A stretch of 35,566 bases of DNA from Gammaproteobacteria bacterium (GTDB taxonomy: Bacteria > Pseudomonadota > Gammaproteobacteria > Eutrophobiales > Eutrophobiaceae), in contig QKIY01000024.1 in NCBI GenBank assembly GCA_003250975.1, positions 1 to 35,566 on the forward strand. The letters run 5' to 3'. The position numbers and the translations under genes were made by a program. Of this stretch, positions 1-10,124 are shown piece by piece. Positions within the stretch are counted from its first letter, which is position 1, and every line of letters starts with the position of its first letter. The notes under the pieces are model-generated. The model was not told where the DNA came from. It saw only the letters and a list, made by a program, of their open reading frames with translations, and ran no database searches.

Positions 1-3000
1 GGCCGCGAGCATTATGAGAATAACGCCTATGAAGTCTTCGGTCTTGAAATTCGCTCGCCACTGGTCCTGGAAGAAGGCCTCTCCAAGGATACCCGTTTTA
101 TACTGTCTTCGGATGACAACAGCTTCAAGATCCTGTCCCGTGACAGACTCACGAACCAGGACTGGCAACTGCATGTTGTCGGGCAGTTCATGTCATGTGA
201 GCATATATCAGCGTCTCAAAACGATCTCGACATTGAGCGCTTGCTGAGCGAGAGTGAAAACCATACTACCGGAGATGAAGTCTATGATGCCGCCTCCCGC
301 CTGGGCCTGGACTATGGTCCGCTGTTCCGGCGTGTTGAGACCGTCGATGTCACCAAAGGTGGTTTGCTAGCAACATTAAACCAGACCAGTACCGATGCAC
401 CCGATTATCTTGTCTTCCCGGGGCAGATAGATGCCGTATTTCATGCACTATTCCCGGCAACAGGGAAAATTGATCAGGATCAGCAGGCAGCTTACTTGCC
501 GGTATCGTTTGCAAGCATCCGGCATTATCCCGAGGCCGGGGCAGCACGATATGCGCTGGTTGATATCCACAAGGTAAGTGGAAAATCCATTGAAGCGGAC
601 TTCAGTTTGCTCGCAGAAAATGGCAAACCTGTTCTGCATCTGCGTCAATGTTTATTGAAATCTCTCCGGCTGAAGCACGCCGAAGAGATAAAACGGCTAA
701 AGACTGTCCAGATGGTGGCTGACCGCCATAGCATTAATGACAAATCACCTTTGCCATCATTGAATCATTTGCTTTCAAGCCTTGAAAAGTCACAATCTAA
801 TAAAAAGCTCAAGGATGAATTGACGCGCTATCATGATGAAATTTTACCCTTGTTGAAGGCGCTTGCCGTCAGTATAGCCAGAGAAACACTGGATTTACTG
901 GGTGCTGTTTATGAACCATTTGACCTCGAAACTCTGATTGAACGAGCCGGTATCGATTACCGCTACCGGCCGCTACTGGAATATTTATGCAAACTGCTTG
1001 TGCAATATGGCAAGGCAAGCGCGAAGAACGGCCTCTATCAGCTCATCAACGCTGACACGGATATCGACAGTGAAACAATCTGGCGCACATTACTTGCCGA
1101 CTTCCCCGACCAATTACCCAATGCCCGTGTTATCGCCTCAAGTCTACTTCGACTTTCTGATGTAATTTTAAACAAGTCGGAGATGTCTGAAGACCAGGCA
1201 AAAGATTCCATAATTGCCGAGGCCGGGTGTCGCGTTTGCAACGTGACCATGAAACAGTTGCAAGGCTTACTTGAACAGGTACTTGCCGTATGGCCCAGCC
1301 ATAACAGGCGCTTCAGGATTGCCGAATTTATAGATGCTCATAGCCTGCCAAGACGATCTATTACCAATCTGGTCAACAACGATTTTTGTGACTATCACTA
1401 TTTCGTGCTCGATGCAGACAAGTTTATGACGTTGCGTGACCAGACCCGACATGAGAAGCACGTTACGGTTGAACATCTGGATCTTGACAAATTTGATATA
1501 CCTGATGATTTTTGCCTCGCCGCTTTTGATATGGTCATTGCAAATGATGTATTCAATCGTCAGCCACACGTTGACTACCTTTTAAAAATCTGTAATCAGA
1601 TCACTGCAAGCAACGGCTTATTGTTTATAGCTGAAAGCCAACCTGACCCGATATCAGACATGCTTGGTGAATTACAGGAGGCATGGGCTGATATTGATGC
1701 GCCTTCTGCAAGGTTTAATAAAAGAAATGCAGTTGACTGGCTGGCAATGCTGGGCGAGACGACAGAATTTCAGCACGGCATTATTTTGTCAAATATTGTC
1801 TATCCTGCATCCATGAATTATGCACTACTTGCCCAGCGAGATGCACATGTCCGTGAGGAGATAAAAGATAACCAGGACAGGTCCCCTGGCCTGATGTTGT
1901 TAATTGCTTCAGAGGACACCCGATCAGGTTATATCGCGAACACGATTCAACGGACTCTCGCGGCCCAGGGGATCCTGTCAAGAATAATGGACAGTCGTAA
2001 ACTTCAGGATTGTCCTGAATCGTTTATGCGGGAAGTCGAGCATATTGTTTATCTTAGTCCGATGAACCAGGACACAAGCATGAAATATGACGGGTCGTTA
2101 CCCCTCTATCAACTTTTTTGCGATGATCTGCTGCATCTATTGCATAAAGTGCAGGATGATAATGTCGTTAAGAAAACATCATTATGGCTGGCAACAAAAA
2201 ACGCGAACAGGGTTGAAAACACACAGGAAGATACGGCTGTCATTCCTGACATGTCTACAATTTGGGGAATGAACCGTGTTATTCAAAACGAAATGCCGGA
2301 ATTGACATGTCATACGATCGATATCCAGGGCAAGGCCGTTGATGTGGCGCAGCTGATTGTTGATGAAATACTCAACGAGGATGAGGAAACGGAAATCATC
2401 CTGAAGGATGGCGTAAGATACGTAAATCGCCTGAGAGAGATCCATAATGCCCGGAAACAGGAAGTCGTCAAGCTGCATGATGATTCACAATATTATCAGG
2501 TAAAACTTGCCATGAATGAATCAGGCAAGCTGTCAGAATTGACCTGGGAGAAAGAACAACGGCCAATATTGCAGGCAGGAAAGATCGAAATAGCTGTTAA
2601 ATCTGTGGGACTCAATTACCGCGACGTTATGTACGCATCAGGCATGCTCAGTGATGAATTGCTTGAAGACGGCTTCGCAGGCCCAACACTTGGTCTGGAA
2701 TGCTCCGGTATTGTCTCTCGTGTGTTTGACGATAACAGTAATTTCTTTGTCGGTGATCCGGTTGTTGCCTTTTCACCTGCCTCCTTTGCTTCGCATATCA
2801 TAACGGATGAAATCGCTGTATTCCCGAAGCCGGAAAACTGGAGTTTCGAAGACGCCGCTACAGTACCCGCAGCGTTTTTTACTGTCTATTACGCCCTGTC
2901 TCATCTGGCGCGATTACAGGAAGGCGAAAAGATCCTGATACATGGTGCTGCAGGTGGTGTGGGGCTGGCTGCCATTCAGTATGCAAGTTTCTGTGGTGCG

Positions 3001-4740
3001 GAAATCTATGCAACGGCAGGCACGGATGAAAAACGTGCTTTCCTGAAGGCACTGGGCGTGGATCATGTTTTGAATTCCCGGAATCTGAGTTATGCCGATG
3101 ATATTAACCAACTGACGGATGGCAATGGTGTTGATGTAATACTGAATTCACTTGCCGGTGAAGCAGTCGATAAAAACCTTGCCATCCTGAAACCCTTTGG
3201 CCGCTTTATCGAGCTGGGCAAACGGGATTTCCTGCTTAACAAAAAACTGGGGATTCGTCCTTTCAGAAATAATATCAGTTACTTCGGCGTTGATGCAGAT
3301 CAGCTGCTCAAACATCAACCTCGCCTGTGCCGTAAATTGTTCCGGGAGATGCTGGATTTGTTTAATTCAGGCGACATGCGGCCCATGCCATATACCCGTT
3401 TCAATGCCGCGGATATAAGTGATGCTTTCCGATTGATGCAGGAATCCAGGCACATTGGCAAGGTTGTTGTCACCATGCAGGATATTATACCCGTTTATTC
3501 ACGTTCTGAACTGAAGTCAAACAAGCTCACACTGGGTGCGGATGGCAGCTACCTGGTAACGGGTGGCCTTGGTGGTTTTGGATTTGCCTCAGCGCAGTGG
3601 CTGGCCCAGAAAGGCGCAAAACATATTGCTTTACTCAGCCGTTCCGGACAGGCGGATGAATCAATGATTGACAAGCTGGAGGCATTAAAGCAAGGCGGCG
3701 TCGACGTGAGACAATTTGCCTGTGATGTATCTGATTCTGTCTCGTTGGCAAAGGTATTCAGGGCAATAGAGGCCGATATGCCTCCACTTAAAGGCATTAT
3801 TCATTCTGCGATGGTGCTTGACGATAAACTTATACGTGATATGGACAGCGACAGCCTGCAGCGTGTGTTCTCACCAAAAGTTGACGGTGCCTGGCATCTG
3901 CATGCATTGACAAGAAATATGGACCTGGATTTCTTTGTACTCTATTCCTCTGCAACTACTTGCATCGGTAACCCGGGACAATGCAATTATGTTGCTGCTA
4001 ATTCATACCTTGAATCACTGGCACATTACCGACGCCACTTGGGCCTGCCCGCCCTCGCTGTCTCCTGGGACGCAATTACCGATGTAGGTTACCTGACCAG
4101 AAATCCAGAACTTAAAACACTGATGACTAAGCAACTGGGCATCCTGGGAATAAGCAGTGAACAGGCATTCGAGCACCTGGAAGATTTAATCCTCTCACAA
4201 ACCGCGACTGCAGCGGTTATCAAGCCGAATTTTGCCACTATGCGTCGCCTGCTACCTATAGCGTCATCGCCGTTATTTACCGAGCTGGTACTCGGCATCA
4301 CCGATTATGAACTTAAACGCGAAAGTATGGATATTTATGAATTGATCAAGGATGCCACACCTGAAGAAACTCACATCATTATCAGTGAGTTGCTTGTCGG
4401 TGAAATTTCCGAGGTATTGCAAATAGCTGAAGATCGTATTGATCATAATGTTTCCCTGCAGGATCTGGGTGTTGACTCACTAATGGCTGTTGAACTGATA
4501 GTCAGGCTTGAAGAACGCTTTGATATGAAATTACCGGTGATGGCTATCGCAAATTCAACTACAATTGAAAGTCTGGCCTCACGGATTATACGTAACCTGT
4601 CGCAGGATCAAGGTCTCATGACCAGCCGTGATGGTCATGAATCACAGGAAAAAATGCTGGCCCGTACCCTTTCCACGATTCACTCAGAGGTAGTTTCCGA
4701 AGAAGAAATTGAAGCATTTGTAAAAAGGTACTCCGATTAA
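1..4740 (+). CDS. Highly reducing type I polyketide synthase, 3' part (DH-psiMT-ER-KR-ACP)
   Basis: The reading frame is open from base 1, so this is the last 1579 residues of a larger protein whose KS, AT and first DH half lie outside the window. In fragment numbering, residues 1-220 are a dehydratase double hot-dog, with LGLDYGPLF and the Asp of GQIDAVFHAL; the catalytic His half is missing. A C-methyltransferase-like region follows at about 430-550, then a structural KR-like segment. An enoylreductase spans about 850-1160, with GLNYRDVMYASG and the nucleotide loop GAAGGVG. A ketoreductase starts near 1181 with GGLGGFG and has the Ser and Tyr of YSSA and QCNYVAANSY. The ACP has its phosphopantetheine Ser at 1493 in GVDSLMAVEL. 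No thioesterase or reductase follows the ACP, and an alpha-oxoamine synthase starts 23 bases downstream, which suggests that enzyme releases the chain. The product is likely a reduced alkyl chain; this is inference from domain content. Confidence 0.93.
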   Translation, partial: GREHYENNAYEVFGLEIRSPLVLEEGLSKDTRFILSSDDNSFKILSRDRLTNQDWQLHVVGQFMSCEHISASQNDLDIERLLSESENHTTGDEVYDAASRLGLDYGPLFRRVETVDVTKGGLLATLNQTSTDAPDYLVFPGQIDAVFHALFPATGKIDQDQQAAYLPVSFASIRHYPEAGAARYALVDIHKVSGKSIEADFSLLAENGKPVLHLRQCLLKSLRLKHAEEIKRLKTVQMVADRHSINDKSPLPSLNHLLSSLEKSQSNKKLKDELTRYHDEILPLLKALAVSIARETLDLLGAVYEPFDLETLIERAGIDYRYRPLLEYLCKLLVQYGKASAKNGLYQLINADTDIDSETIWRTLLADFPDQLPNARVIASSLLRLSDVILNKSEMSEDQAKDSIIAEAGCRVCNVTMKQLQGLLEQVLAVWPSHNRRFRIAEFIDAHSLPRRSITNLVNNDFCDYHYFVLDADKFMTLRDQTRHEKHVTVEHLDLDKFDIPDDFCLAAFDMVIANDVFNRQPHVDYLLKICNQITASNGLLFIAESQPDPISDMLGELQEAWADIDAPSARFNKRNAVDWLAMLGETTEFQHGIILSNIVYPASMNYALLAQRDAHVREEIKDNQDRSPGLMLLIASEDTRSGYIANTIQRTLAAQGILSRIMDSRKLQDCPESFMREVEHIVYLSPMNQDTSMKYDGSLPLYQLFCDDLLHLLHKVQDDNVVKKTSLWLATKNANRVENTQEDTAVIPDMSTIWGMNRVIQNEMPELTCHTIDIQGKAVDVAQLIVDEILNEDEETEIILKDGVRYVNRLREIHNARKQEVVKLHDDSQYYQVKLAMNESGKLSELTWEKEQRPILQAGKIEIAVKSVGLNYRDVMYASGMLSDELLEDGFAGPTLGLECSGIVSRVFDDNSNFFVGDPVVAFSPASFASHIITDEIAVFPKPENWSFEDAATVPAAFFTVYYALSHLARLQEGEKILIHGAAGGVGLAAIQYASFCGAEIYATAGTDEKRAFLKALGVDHVLNSRNLSYADDINQLTDGNGVDVILNSLAGEAVDKNLAILKPFGRFIELGKRDFLLNKKLGIRPFRNNISYFGVDADQLLKHQPRLCRKLFREMLDLFNSGDMRPMPYTRFNAADISDAFRLMQESRHIGKVVVTMQDIIPVYSRSELKSNKLTLGADGSYLVTGGLGGFGFASAQWLAQKGAKHIALLSRSGQADESMIDKLEALKQGGVDVRQFACDVSDSVSLAKVFRAIEADMPPLKGIIHSAMVLDDKLIRDMDSDSLQRVFSPKVDGAWHLHALTRNMDLDFFVLYSSATTCIGNPGQCNYVAANSYLESLAHYRRHLGLPALAVSWDAITDVGYLTRNPELKTLMTKQLGILGISSEQAFEHLEDLILSQTATAAVIKPNFATMRRLLPIASSPLFTELVLGITDYELKRESMDIYELIKDATPEETHIIISELLVGEISEVLQIAEDRIDHNVSLQDLGVDSLMAVELIVRLEERFDMKLPVMAIANSTTIESLASRIIRNLSQDQGLMTSRDGHESQEKMLARTLSTIHSEVVSEEEIEAFVKRYSD

Positions 4741-4763
4741 AAATAACTGTGATGAGCTCGTGA

Positions 4764-6134
4764 ATGAAACGAAGTGAAAAAAAATTGTTCGGACTGAGCA
4801 AGTTGCAAAAAAAAGACCTGATTCAGAATATCAGACAGAAACCGCAAAAACCGGAAACCGAACAAGCCCCAGCCGCGTCCAAAAGTAATTTTAAGGGCAT
4901 CAATCCGGAATATTATGAGATTAACTCCTTGCCTGGCATGAAAGCCTTGCAAATGCAAATGGCCGCAGCGAAGCAATTTGGTCTGGAAAACCCTTACTTT
5001 ATTGAGCATGACGGAATTGCTGCTGACCGCACAGTTATCAATGGCCAGCAGGTAATTAATTTTTCAAGCTATAACTATCTCGGATTATCAGGACATCCCC
5101 GGGTTTCACAAGCTGCAAAACTCGCAATCGATACCTATGGCACTTCTGTTTCAGCAAGCCGCGCGGTCTCGGGTGAGCGCCCTCTGCATCGGGAACTTGA
5201 AAAGCGGCTTGCCAGATTTTATGGTACCGAGGATGCGGTCATTTTTGTAAGTGGTCACGCGACAAACGTAACTACCATAGGATACCTGTTCGAGCATCAT
5301 GACCTGATTCTGCATGACGAATTGGCTCATAACAGTATTATACAGGGCGCTACTCTTTCGAGTGCCAAACGAATTGGTTTCCCCCACAACGACATAGATG
5401 CGCTTGAAAGTCTGTTAATAAAGCACCGCTCAAGCTTTCATCGTGTAATTATTATTATAGAAGGGCTGTACAGTATGGATGGCGATGTACCGCCTATTAA
5501 TGAATTCATTCGACTAAAACATCAGTACAAGACCTTCCTCATGGTAGACGAAGCACATTCACTTGGCGTACTTGGCGAAACCGGACATGGTATTCAGGAA
5601 TGCTTCCCTGTAGATGAAAACGATATCGATATACACATGGGTACGCTTAGCAAGACATTGTCAGCATGCGGTGGTTATGTAGCGGCACGAAAATCACTGG
5701 TTGATAATCTGAAGTTCAATGCACCGGGATTTGTCTATAGTGTTGGCATGTCACCTCCTTTGGCAGCAGCCGCACTTGCAGCGCTTGATATTCTTGAATC
5801 TGAACCTGAACGTGTTGAAAGACTTCGTCATATAAGCCGTTTCTTCTTCGATCTTGCCCATAAAAAAGGGCTTGATACCGGCAAGGGCGAAGGATATGCG
5901 ATTATCCCGATAATTATAGGTAGCTCAATTTTATGCGTTAAACTTTCGAATATATTGCTACGCAATGGCATAAATGTTCAGCCGATAATTTACCCTGCAG
6001 TTGAAGAACGCTCGGCACGATTACGTTTTTTCATAAGTTCCCTGCATACCGAGGAACAGGTGCATCGAACTATCGAAGTTCTTACAAGAGAATTAAAAAA
6101 ACTCAAACATAACCCGATCTATACCCTCACGTAA
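4764..6134 (+). CDS. PLP-dependent alpha-oxoamine synthase (AONS/SPT family)
   Basis: A 456-residue fold-type I aminotransferase-like enzyme. Family members condense an acyl thioester with an amino acid, with loss of CO2, to give an alpha-aminoketone (BioF, Kbl, HemA, serine palmitoyltransferase). Visible signatures are SSYNYLGLSGHP, the GTSVSASRAVSGERPLHREL stretch, DEAHSLGVLG with the PLP-binding Asp, and the Schiff-base Lys297 in GTLSKTLSACGG. About 60 residues of basic, low-complexity N-terminus precede the core; such extensions are not typical of BioF. The gene lies 23 bases after a thioesterase-less PKS and 24 bases before a flavoprotein, with no biotin genes nearby, so it most likely off-loads the polyketide as an aminoketone rather than making 8-amino-7-oxononanoate. 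The amino-acid substrate cannot be read from the sequence. Start ATG 4764 has only a weak ribosome site. Confidence 0.9.
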   Translation: MKRSEKKLFGLSKLQKKDLIQNIRQKPQKPETEQAPAASKSNFKGINPEYYEINSLPGMKALQMQMAAAKQFGLENPYFIEHDGIAADRTVINGQQVINFSSYNYLGLSGHPRVSQAAKLAIDTYGTSVSASRAVSGERPLHRELEKRLARFYGTEDAVIFVSGHATNVTTIGYLFEHHDLILHDELAHNSIIQGATLSSAKRIGFPHNDIDALESLLIKHRSSFHRVIIIIEGLYSMDGDVPPINEFIRLKHQYKTFLMVDEAHSLGVLGETGHGIQECFPVDENDIDIHMGTLSKTLSACGGYVAARKSLVDNLKFNAPGFVYSVGMSPPLAAAALAALDILESEPERVERLRHISRFFFDLAHKKGLDTGKGEGYAIIPIIIGSSILCVKLSNILLRNGINVQPIIYPAVEERSARLRFFISSLHTEEQVHRTIEVLTRELKKLKHNPIYTLT

Positions 6135-6158
6135 TTTAAAGCTGAGGCAGATGCTGCA

Positions 6159-7439
6159 ATGAAGATCGTTATTATCGGCGCAGGTATTGCCGGACTGGGC
6201 GCTGCCTACTACCTGTCAAAAAGCAATCACAATGTCATGGTCCTCGAGGCGTCAGGTAATGTCGGAGGCCGTTCATGCACGATTACCCGGCGTGGATCAG
6301 GAATCGCAATTGATGTGGGTACCCAGTTTTTCCATTCAAACTATCATCATGCCAGGCACCTTCTTTCCGAGACAGGTTTGCTTGATAGCTTGTCTGTTGT
6401 TCATGGTTACACACGCATTTACGACGAACGGGCAAGTTCCGGATATTATAATTTTAATAAAAATATTCCGTGGTATGGACCAGAAGGATTATTTGGTAAT
6501 CTTAAGATTGGACAGTTTTTATTGCGTCATCTGCATCTACTACGACGTTACCCATTCAGTCTGACATCGCCATCTATGGCTGACTGTCTTCCCGGGATGT
6601 CTGATAAGCTACATCCTTCTGTTGTAAATGGCATTGTTCGTCCTCTCAGTCTTATCGGCGCACTTGCCGAGCCAGATGCCATGAACATCAGCCTGCATCA
6701 TCTTATGCGCCTGGTACGTATTATATTGACTACCCGCTTTTACAAGCTGCAGGGCGGAGTTGACAGACTCCACCGTACCTTGGCAAAAAGGCTCCCTGTT
6801 ATTCTGGATGCACCGGTCTCATCACTGGCTCAAACACGAACTGCCTGGGAAATTCGTACCAGGAGTTCAGACCGGGTATTTACTGCTGATCACGTGATTC
6901 TGGCTACTCCTGCTAAGGATGCAGCCAGCCTGATGCCCTCGGATTTTCATGAAGAAAAATCATTCCTTGAATCCATTAAAGCGCCGCCTTTCGTATTACC
7001 CACTTTTTTTCTGGATAGACCCATGTGCCCGGGTACCTGGTCTTATCTATTCCATCAAAAACAGCGTGGACTCATCAGTTATCTTACTGATGTCTCGCAA
7101 CTTACGGCGGGCTTAGCTGACAAGGCAATCATCCAGCCGTGGATATGTTACCCGAATTCAACACACCTTGTTGACCGTACGGACAGTGAAATTACTGAAC
7201 GCTGCCTGGATGAACTGGATGGCTATTTTCCCGGGTTTTCATCATGGGTGATCGATGCGTCTATTACCCGTCATGCCAGTGCTGTTCCTTTTCACCCAGT
7301 AGGCCATGAACAACGCGCAATCGAATTTCTGAAAAAAATGGCTGGCAAGTCCTTGTCTGTATGCGGTGATTATCTGAGCGGTGGTTACCTGGAGGCATCG
7401 CTCTGGAGCGCAAAATATGTCTCTCAACAATTTGACTGA
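6159..7439 (+). CDS. FAD-dependent amine oxidase / protoporphyrinogen-oxidase-like flavoprotein
   Basis: A 426-residue flavoprotein of the flavin amine oxidase and phytoene desaturase superfamily. The N-terminus has the dinucleotide loop GAGIAG (residues 7-12), Glu30 for the ribose, and GG at 36-37. The C-terminus has the second FAD motif around CGDYLSGGYLEASLWSA. It follows the oxoamine synthase by 24 bases with a GAGG ribosome site, so it is probably co-transcribed with the PKS. In this setting it could oxidise the amine or desaturate the chain of the aminoketone, for example to an imine that cyclises; this is inference. A role in heme or carotenoid synthesis is less likely because no such genes are adjacent. 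Confidence 0.85.
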   Translation: MKIVIIGAGIAGLGAAYYLSKSNHNVMVLEASGNVGGRSCTITRRGSGIAIDVGTQFFHSNYHHARHLLSETGLLDSLSVVHGYTRIYDERASSGYYNFNKNIPWYGPEGLFGNLKIGQFLLRHLHLLRRYPFSLTSPSMADCLPGMSDKLHPSVVNGIVRPLSLIGALAEPDAMNISLHHLMRLVRIILTTRFYKLQGGVDRLHRTLAKRLPVILDAPVSSLAQTRTAWEIRTRSSDRVFTADHVILATPAKDAASLMPSDFHEEKSFLESIKAPPFVLPTFFLDRPMCPGTWSYLFHQKQRGLISYLTDVSQLTAGLADKAIIQPWICYPNSTHLVDRTDSEITERCLDELDGYFPGFSSWVIDASITRHASAVPFHPVGHEQRAIEFLKKMAGKSLSVCGDYLSGGYLEASLWSAKYVSQQFD

Positions 7440-7447
7440 TATGCCCT

Positions 7448-8197
7448 TCACAGCCTGAAGAATTTCAGCATCACCCAGTCAACAAACCGACTGGGCATCA
7501 GATCAAGGAGTTTCATTCCTATGCGGTGATGAAAAGGGAAATCAAGGACATGTTGTTTCCTGTCTATTGCCTTTTTAATTCGCCTTGCAGCCCTTTCGGG
7601 ATGCGTTTTAAGTATACTGGGGACAGGCAATGCAGAAATCATGGGTGTATCAACAAACCCCGGACAAATAATCGTAGTAAATATACCGTTCTTTCTTAAT
7701 AATCCACGAGTCGCTTCAAAGTAAGTATTTAACGCCGACTTACTGGCAGAATAGGCAGGAAAATAAGGCATTCCTCTATAGGCGGAAAGCGAGGAGATTA
7801 TAACTACATGGCCACTTTGCCTTTTTTTCATGCCCTCAAGTACCAGGTGAATAGTATTCAAGGTGCTAATAAAATTGACACACAGTATTTCATCAATGGA
7901 ATTTAAAGATTCATTCAGACTGCTATCAATCGTGGATAATATTCCAGCATTCGCAATAGCAATATTTACAGGGTGGGCACGGTCAAACTCCTCGATCCAT
8001 GCCTTTAGTGCCGTCTTATCGGTTATATCCAGTTGTCCCGTTGTGACAGAGGCACCAAGCGATTTGCATTGTGAGCTAATTTCATTAAGGCGGGAAACAT
8101 TTCGTCCGATCAAACCGAGATGATTGCCGCTCGTCGCATAAGAACGGGCAAGCTCTCCTCCTATTCCACCGCTGGCACCTGTAATAAGTATATTCAT
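7448..8197 (-). CDS. Short-chain dehydrogenase/reductase
   Basis: A 249-residue classical SDR. The cofactor loop is TGASGGIG near the N-terminus, NAG is at about 83-85, and the catalytic Ser136, Tyr149 and Lys153 sit in ISSLSAYRGMPYFPAYSASK. PGFVDTPM follows. It converges on the flavoprotein gene with an 8-base gap and is transcribed from its own promoter region shared with rimO. Its overall form resembles the 3-ketodihydrosphingosine reductase type. With an aminoketone-forming enzyme next door, reduction of the ketone to an amino alcohol is a reasonable guess, but SDR substrates cannot be told from sequence. Confidence 0.85.
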   Translation of the reverse strand: MNILITGASGGIGGELARSYATSGNHLGLIGRNVSRLNEISSQCKSLGASVTTGQLDITDKTALKAWIEEFDRAHPVNIAIANAGILSTIDSSLNESLNSIDEILCVNFISTLNTIHLVLEGMKKRQSGHVVIISSLSAYRGMPYFPAYSASKSALNTYFEATRGLLRKNGIFTTIICPGFVDTPMISALPVPSILKTHPERAARRIKKAIDRKQHVLDFPFHHRIGMKLLDLMPSRFVDWVMLKFFRL

Positions 8198-8354
8198 AAA
8201 TTAGTTAAATGATTTTATACAGTTTAATCTACCACTGGTACAATAATGGCAATTATCCTGCGAATACAACACAAGTTTTTTATTTTCATTATACTTTCTC
8301 TAAATATATAAATTATTGTGCTTGATTACCTCTTCTTTAATTCATGGTAAGTGT

Positions 8355-9686
8355 ATGAGTGCACCAAAGATTGGATTTATCAGCCTTGGTTGTCCCAAGG
8401 CCCTGGTTGACTCAGAACGGATCCTCACCCAGCTACGCATGGACGGCTATGATATCGTGCCAGATTATGATCAGGCGGACCTCGTCGTGGTCAACACTTG
8501 CGGATTTATAGACGAAGCCAAGGCAGAATCGCTGGAAACCATCGGCGAAGCTCTGCATGAGAATGGCAAGGTGATTGTGACGGGGTGCCTGGGTGCGAAA
8601 GAAGAAGAGATACGCGCACAATACCCGCAGGTCCTCAACATCACAGGCCCGCAACAGTACGAACAGGTGGTATCAGCGGTGCATACCCATGTCCCTTTTG
8701 ATAAAGAACATAATCCCTTTACCGACCTGGTACCGCCCCAGGGTATCAAGCTGACTCCGAGGCACTATGCCTATCTGAAAATCTCCGAAGGTTGTAACCA
8801 CAAGTGCCGGTTTTGCATTATCCCCTCCATGCGTGGCCGCCTGGTAAGCCGTACGCTGGATGACATCATGCAGGAGGCGGAACGCCTTGTGGTTGCTGGC
8901 GTTAGGGAACTGCTGGTGATATCCCAAGACACCAGTGCCTATGGATCAGACATTAAATACAGGACCGGCTTCTGGCAGGGCCGGCCATACAAGGCCAGCC
9001 TGCAAGGGCTTTGCGAAGCTATGGCAAGCCTTGGCATCTGGGTACGGCTCCATTATGTCTACCCCTATCCCCACGTGGATGACATCATCCCCCTGATGGC
9101 TGAGGGCAGAATACTTCCCTATCTGGATGTGCCTTTTCAACACGGCAGCCCAAGAATATTAAAAGCCATGCGCCGCCCTGCCGCTGCAGAAGATACACTG
9201 GAACGTATTCATCGCTGGCGTGAATTGTGTCCTGACCTTGTTATCCGCTCTACTTTCATTGTAGGTTTCCCAGGGGAAACGGATGAAGACTTCGAAATCC
9301 TGCTGAACTTTCTCGAGGAGGCACAACTTGACCGGGTTGGATGTTTCAAATATTCGCCCGTTGAAGGGGCGGCGGCTAACGAACTGCCCAACCCGGTACC
9401 TGAAGATATTAAGGAGTCGCGCTGGCACGCATTCATGCAGGTACAACAAGCGATCAGCGAAAGGAAATTACGTGCCAGGGTTGGAGAGACACTGGAAGTT
9501 CTCGTCGATGAGATTATTGACGGAACGGCAATTGGCCGCAGCTATGCCGACGCGCCGGAGATAGATGGCACAGTCACTATAATGAGTGGCAATGATCTCG
9601 ATCCCGGTAGCCTCGCAAAAGTCAGGATAACGGCCTCGGATGAGTATGATCTGAGAGGTACACTGCTCTCGGGGACTGCCTGCTGA
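8355..9686 (+). CDS. rimO: Ribosomal protein S12 methylthiotransferase RimO
   Basis: Radical-SAM enzyme that adds a methylthio group to the conserved Asp of ribosomal protein S12. From ATG 8355 it has 443 residues, matching the family length. The N-terminal UPF0004 domain starts [17 protein letters not shown], with Cys13 and further cluster cysteines in NTCGF and GCLG. The radical SAM CxxxCxxC cluster is Cys147, Cys151 and Cys154 ([10 protein letters not shown]). A C-terminal TRAM domain contains [20 protein letters not shown]. An upstream in-frame ATG at 8316 would add 13 residues before the conserved start and is not preferred. It is a stand-alone gene, divergent from the SDR. Confidence 0.96.
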   Translation: MSAPKIGFISLGCPKALVDSERILTQLRMDGYDIVPDYDQADLVVVNTCGFIDEAKAESLETIGEALHENGKVIVTGCLGAKEEEIRAQYPQVLNITGPQQYEQVVSAVHTHVPFDKEHNPFTDLVPPQGIKLTPRHYAYLKISEGCNHKCRFCIIPSMRGRLVSRTLDDIMQEAERLVVAGVRELLVISQDTSAYGSDIKYRTGFWQGRPYKASLQGLCEAMASLGIWVRLHYVYPYPHVDDIIPLMAEGRILPYLDVPFQHGSPRILKAMRRPAAAEDTLERIHRWRELCPDLVIRSTFIVGFPGETDEDFEILLNFLEEAQLDRVGCFKYSPVEGAAANELPNPVPEDIKESRWHAFMQVQQAISERKLRARVGETLEVLVDEIIDGTAIGRSYADAPEIDGTVTIMSGNDLDPGSLAKVRITASDEYDLRGTLLSGTAC

Positions 9687-9705
9687 TCCGGGCGGTACCT
9701 GTATA

Positions 9706-9993
9706 TTATTCGTCTGAGAGCAATTCATCGAGTTGCTTTTCAAGACGGGCCTTTTCCGCCTCTTCCGCCGAGCTGTCGAACTGCTGCTCCTTGTAAGACT
9801 CAATAATCCGTTCCAGACCACCGATAGCTCGCCGTAATTCAAATTCCTGTTCATCACGGGAATGATCAATAACCCTCATACCACCGGCACTGGTACCGGA
9901 TGAAGCGTTGCTGTCTTCATCCTGACCACAACCTGCCAGAGATAACGAAATGCCCACTAGTAAGGAACCGCCAAGTAACAGAATTTTATTCAT
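9706..9993 (-). CDS. Small predicted lipoprotein
   Basis: A 95-residue protein with a lipoprotein signal: MNKILLL, a hydrophobic stretch, then lipobox LAGC with Cys22 as the modified residue. The Asp after the GQ that follows the Cys does not sit at the +2 sorting position, so outer-membrane sorting is likely. The mature part is acidic and helical, with an EEAEKARLEKQLDELLSDE tail that could form a short coiled coil. Start ATG 9993 is chosen because GAGGT lies just upstream and the longer frame would spoil the signal peptide. It converges on rimO. Function unknown. Confidence 0.75.
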   Translation of the reverse strand: MNKILLLGGSLLVGISLSLAGCGQDEDSNASSGTSAGGMRVIDHSRDEQEFELRRAIGGLERIIESYKEQQFDSSAEEAEKARLEKQLDELLSDE

Positions 9994-10081
9994 TTTTACC
10001 TCACATTGATTGTTTTCATTAAACCTGCGAACCCTGCAAAATAATGGATTCGACCCTAACATTTTATTACAGTATTATAGC

Positions 10082-10124
10082 AATGTATAATATTTATATC
10101 TTATTTATCATATAGTTATACATT
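10082..10124. promoter_or_regulatory. 9-bp inverted repeat upstream of ectR (candidate operator)
   Basis: AATGTATAA at 10082-10090 and TTATACATT at 10116-10124 are perfect inverted copies separated by 25 AT-rich bases. The right arm overlaps the likely -35 region of the promoter that reads into the MarR-type gene. MarR dimers bind such sites, and EctR1 is known to repress ectABC in methylotrophs. Binding here is inference. Confidence 0.45.
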
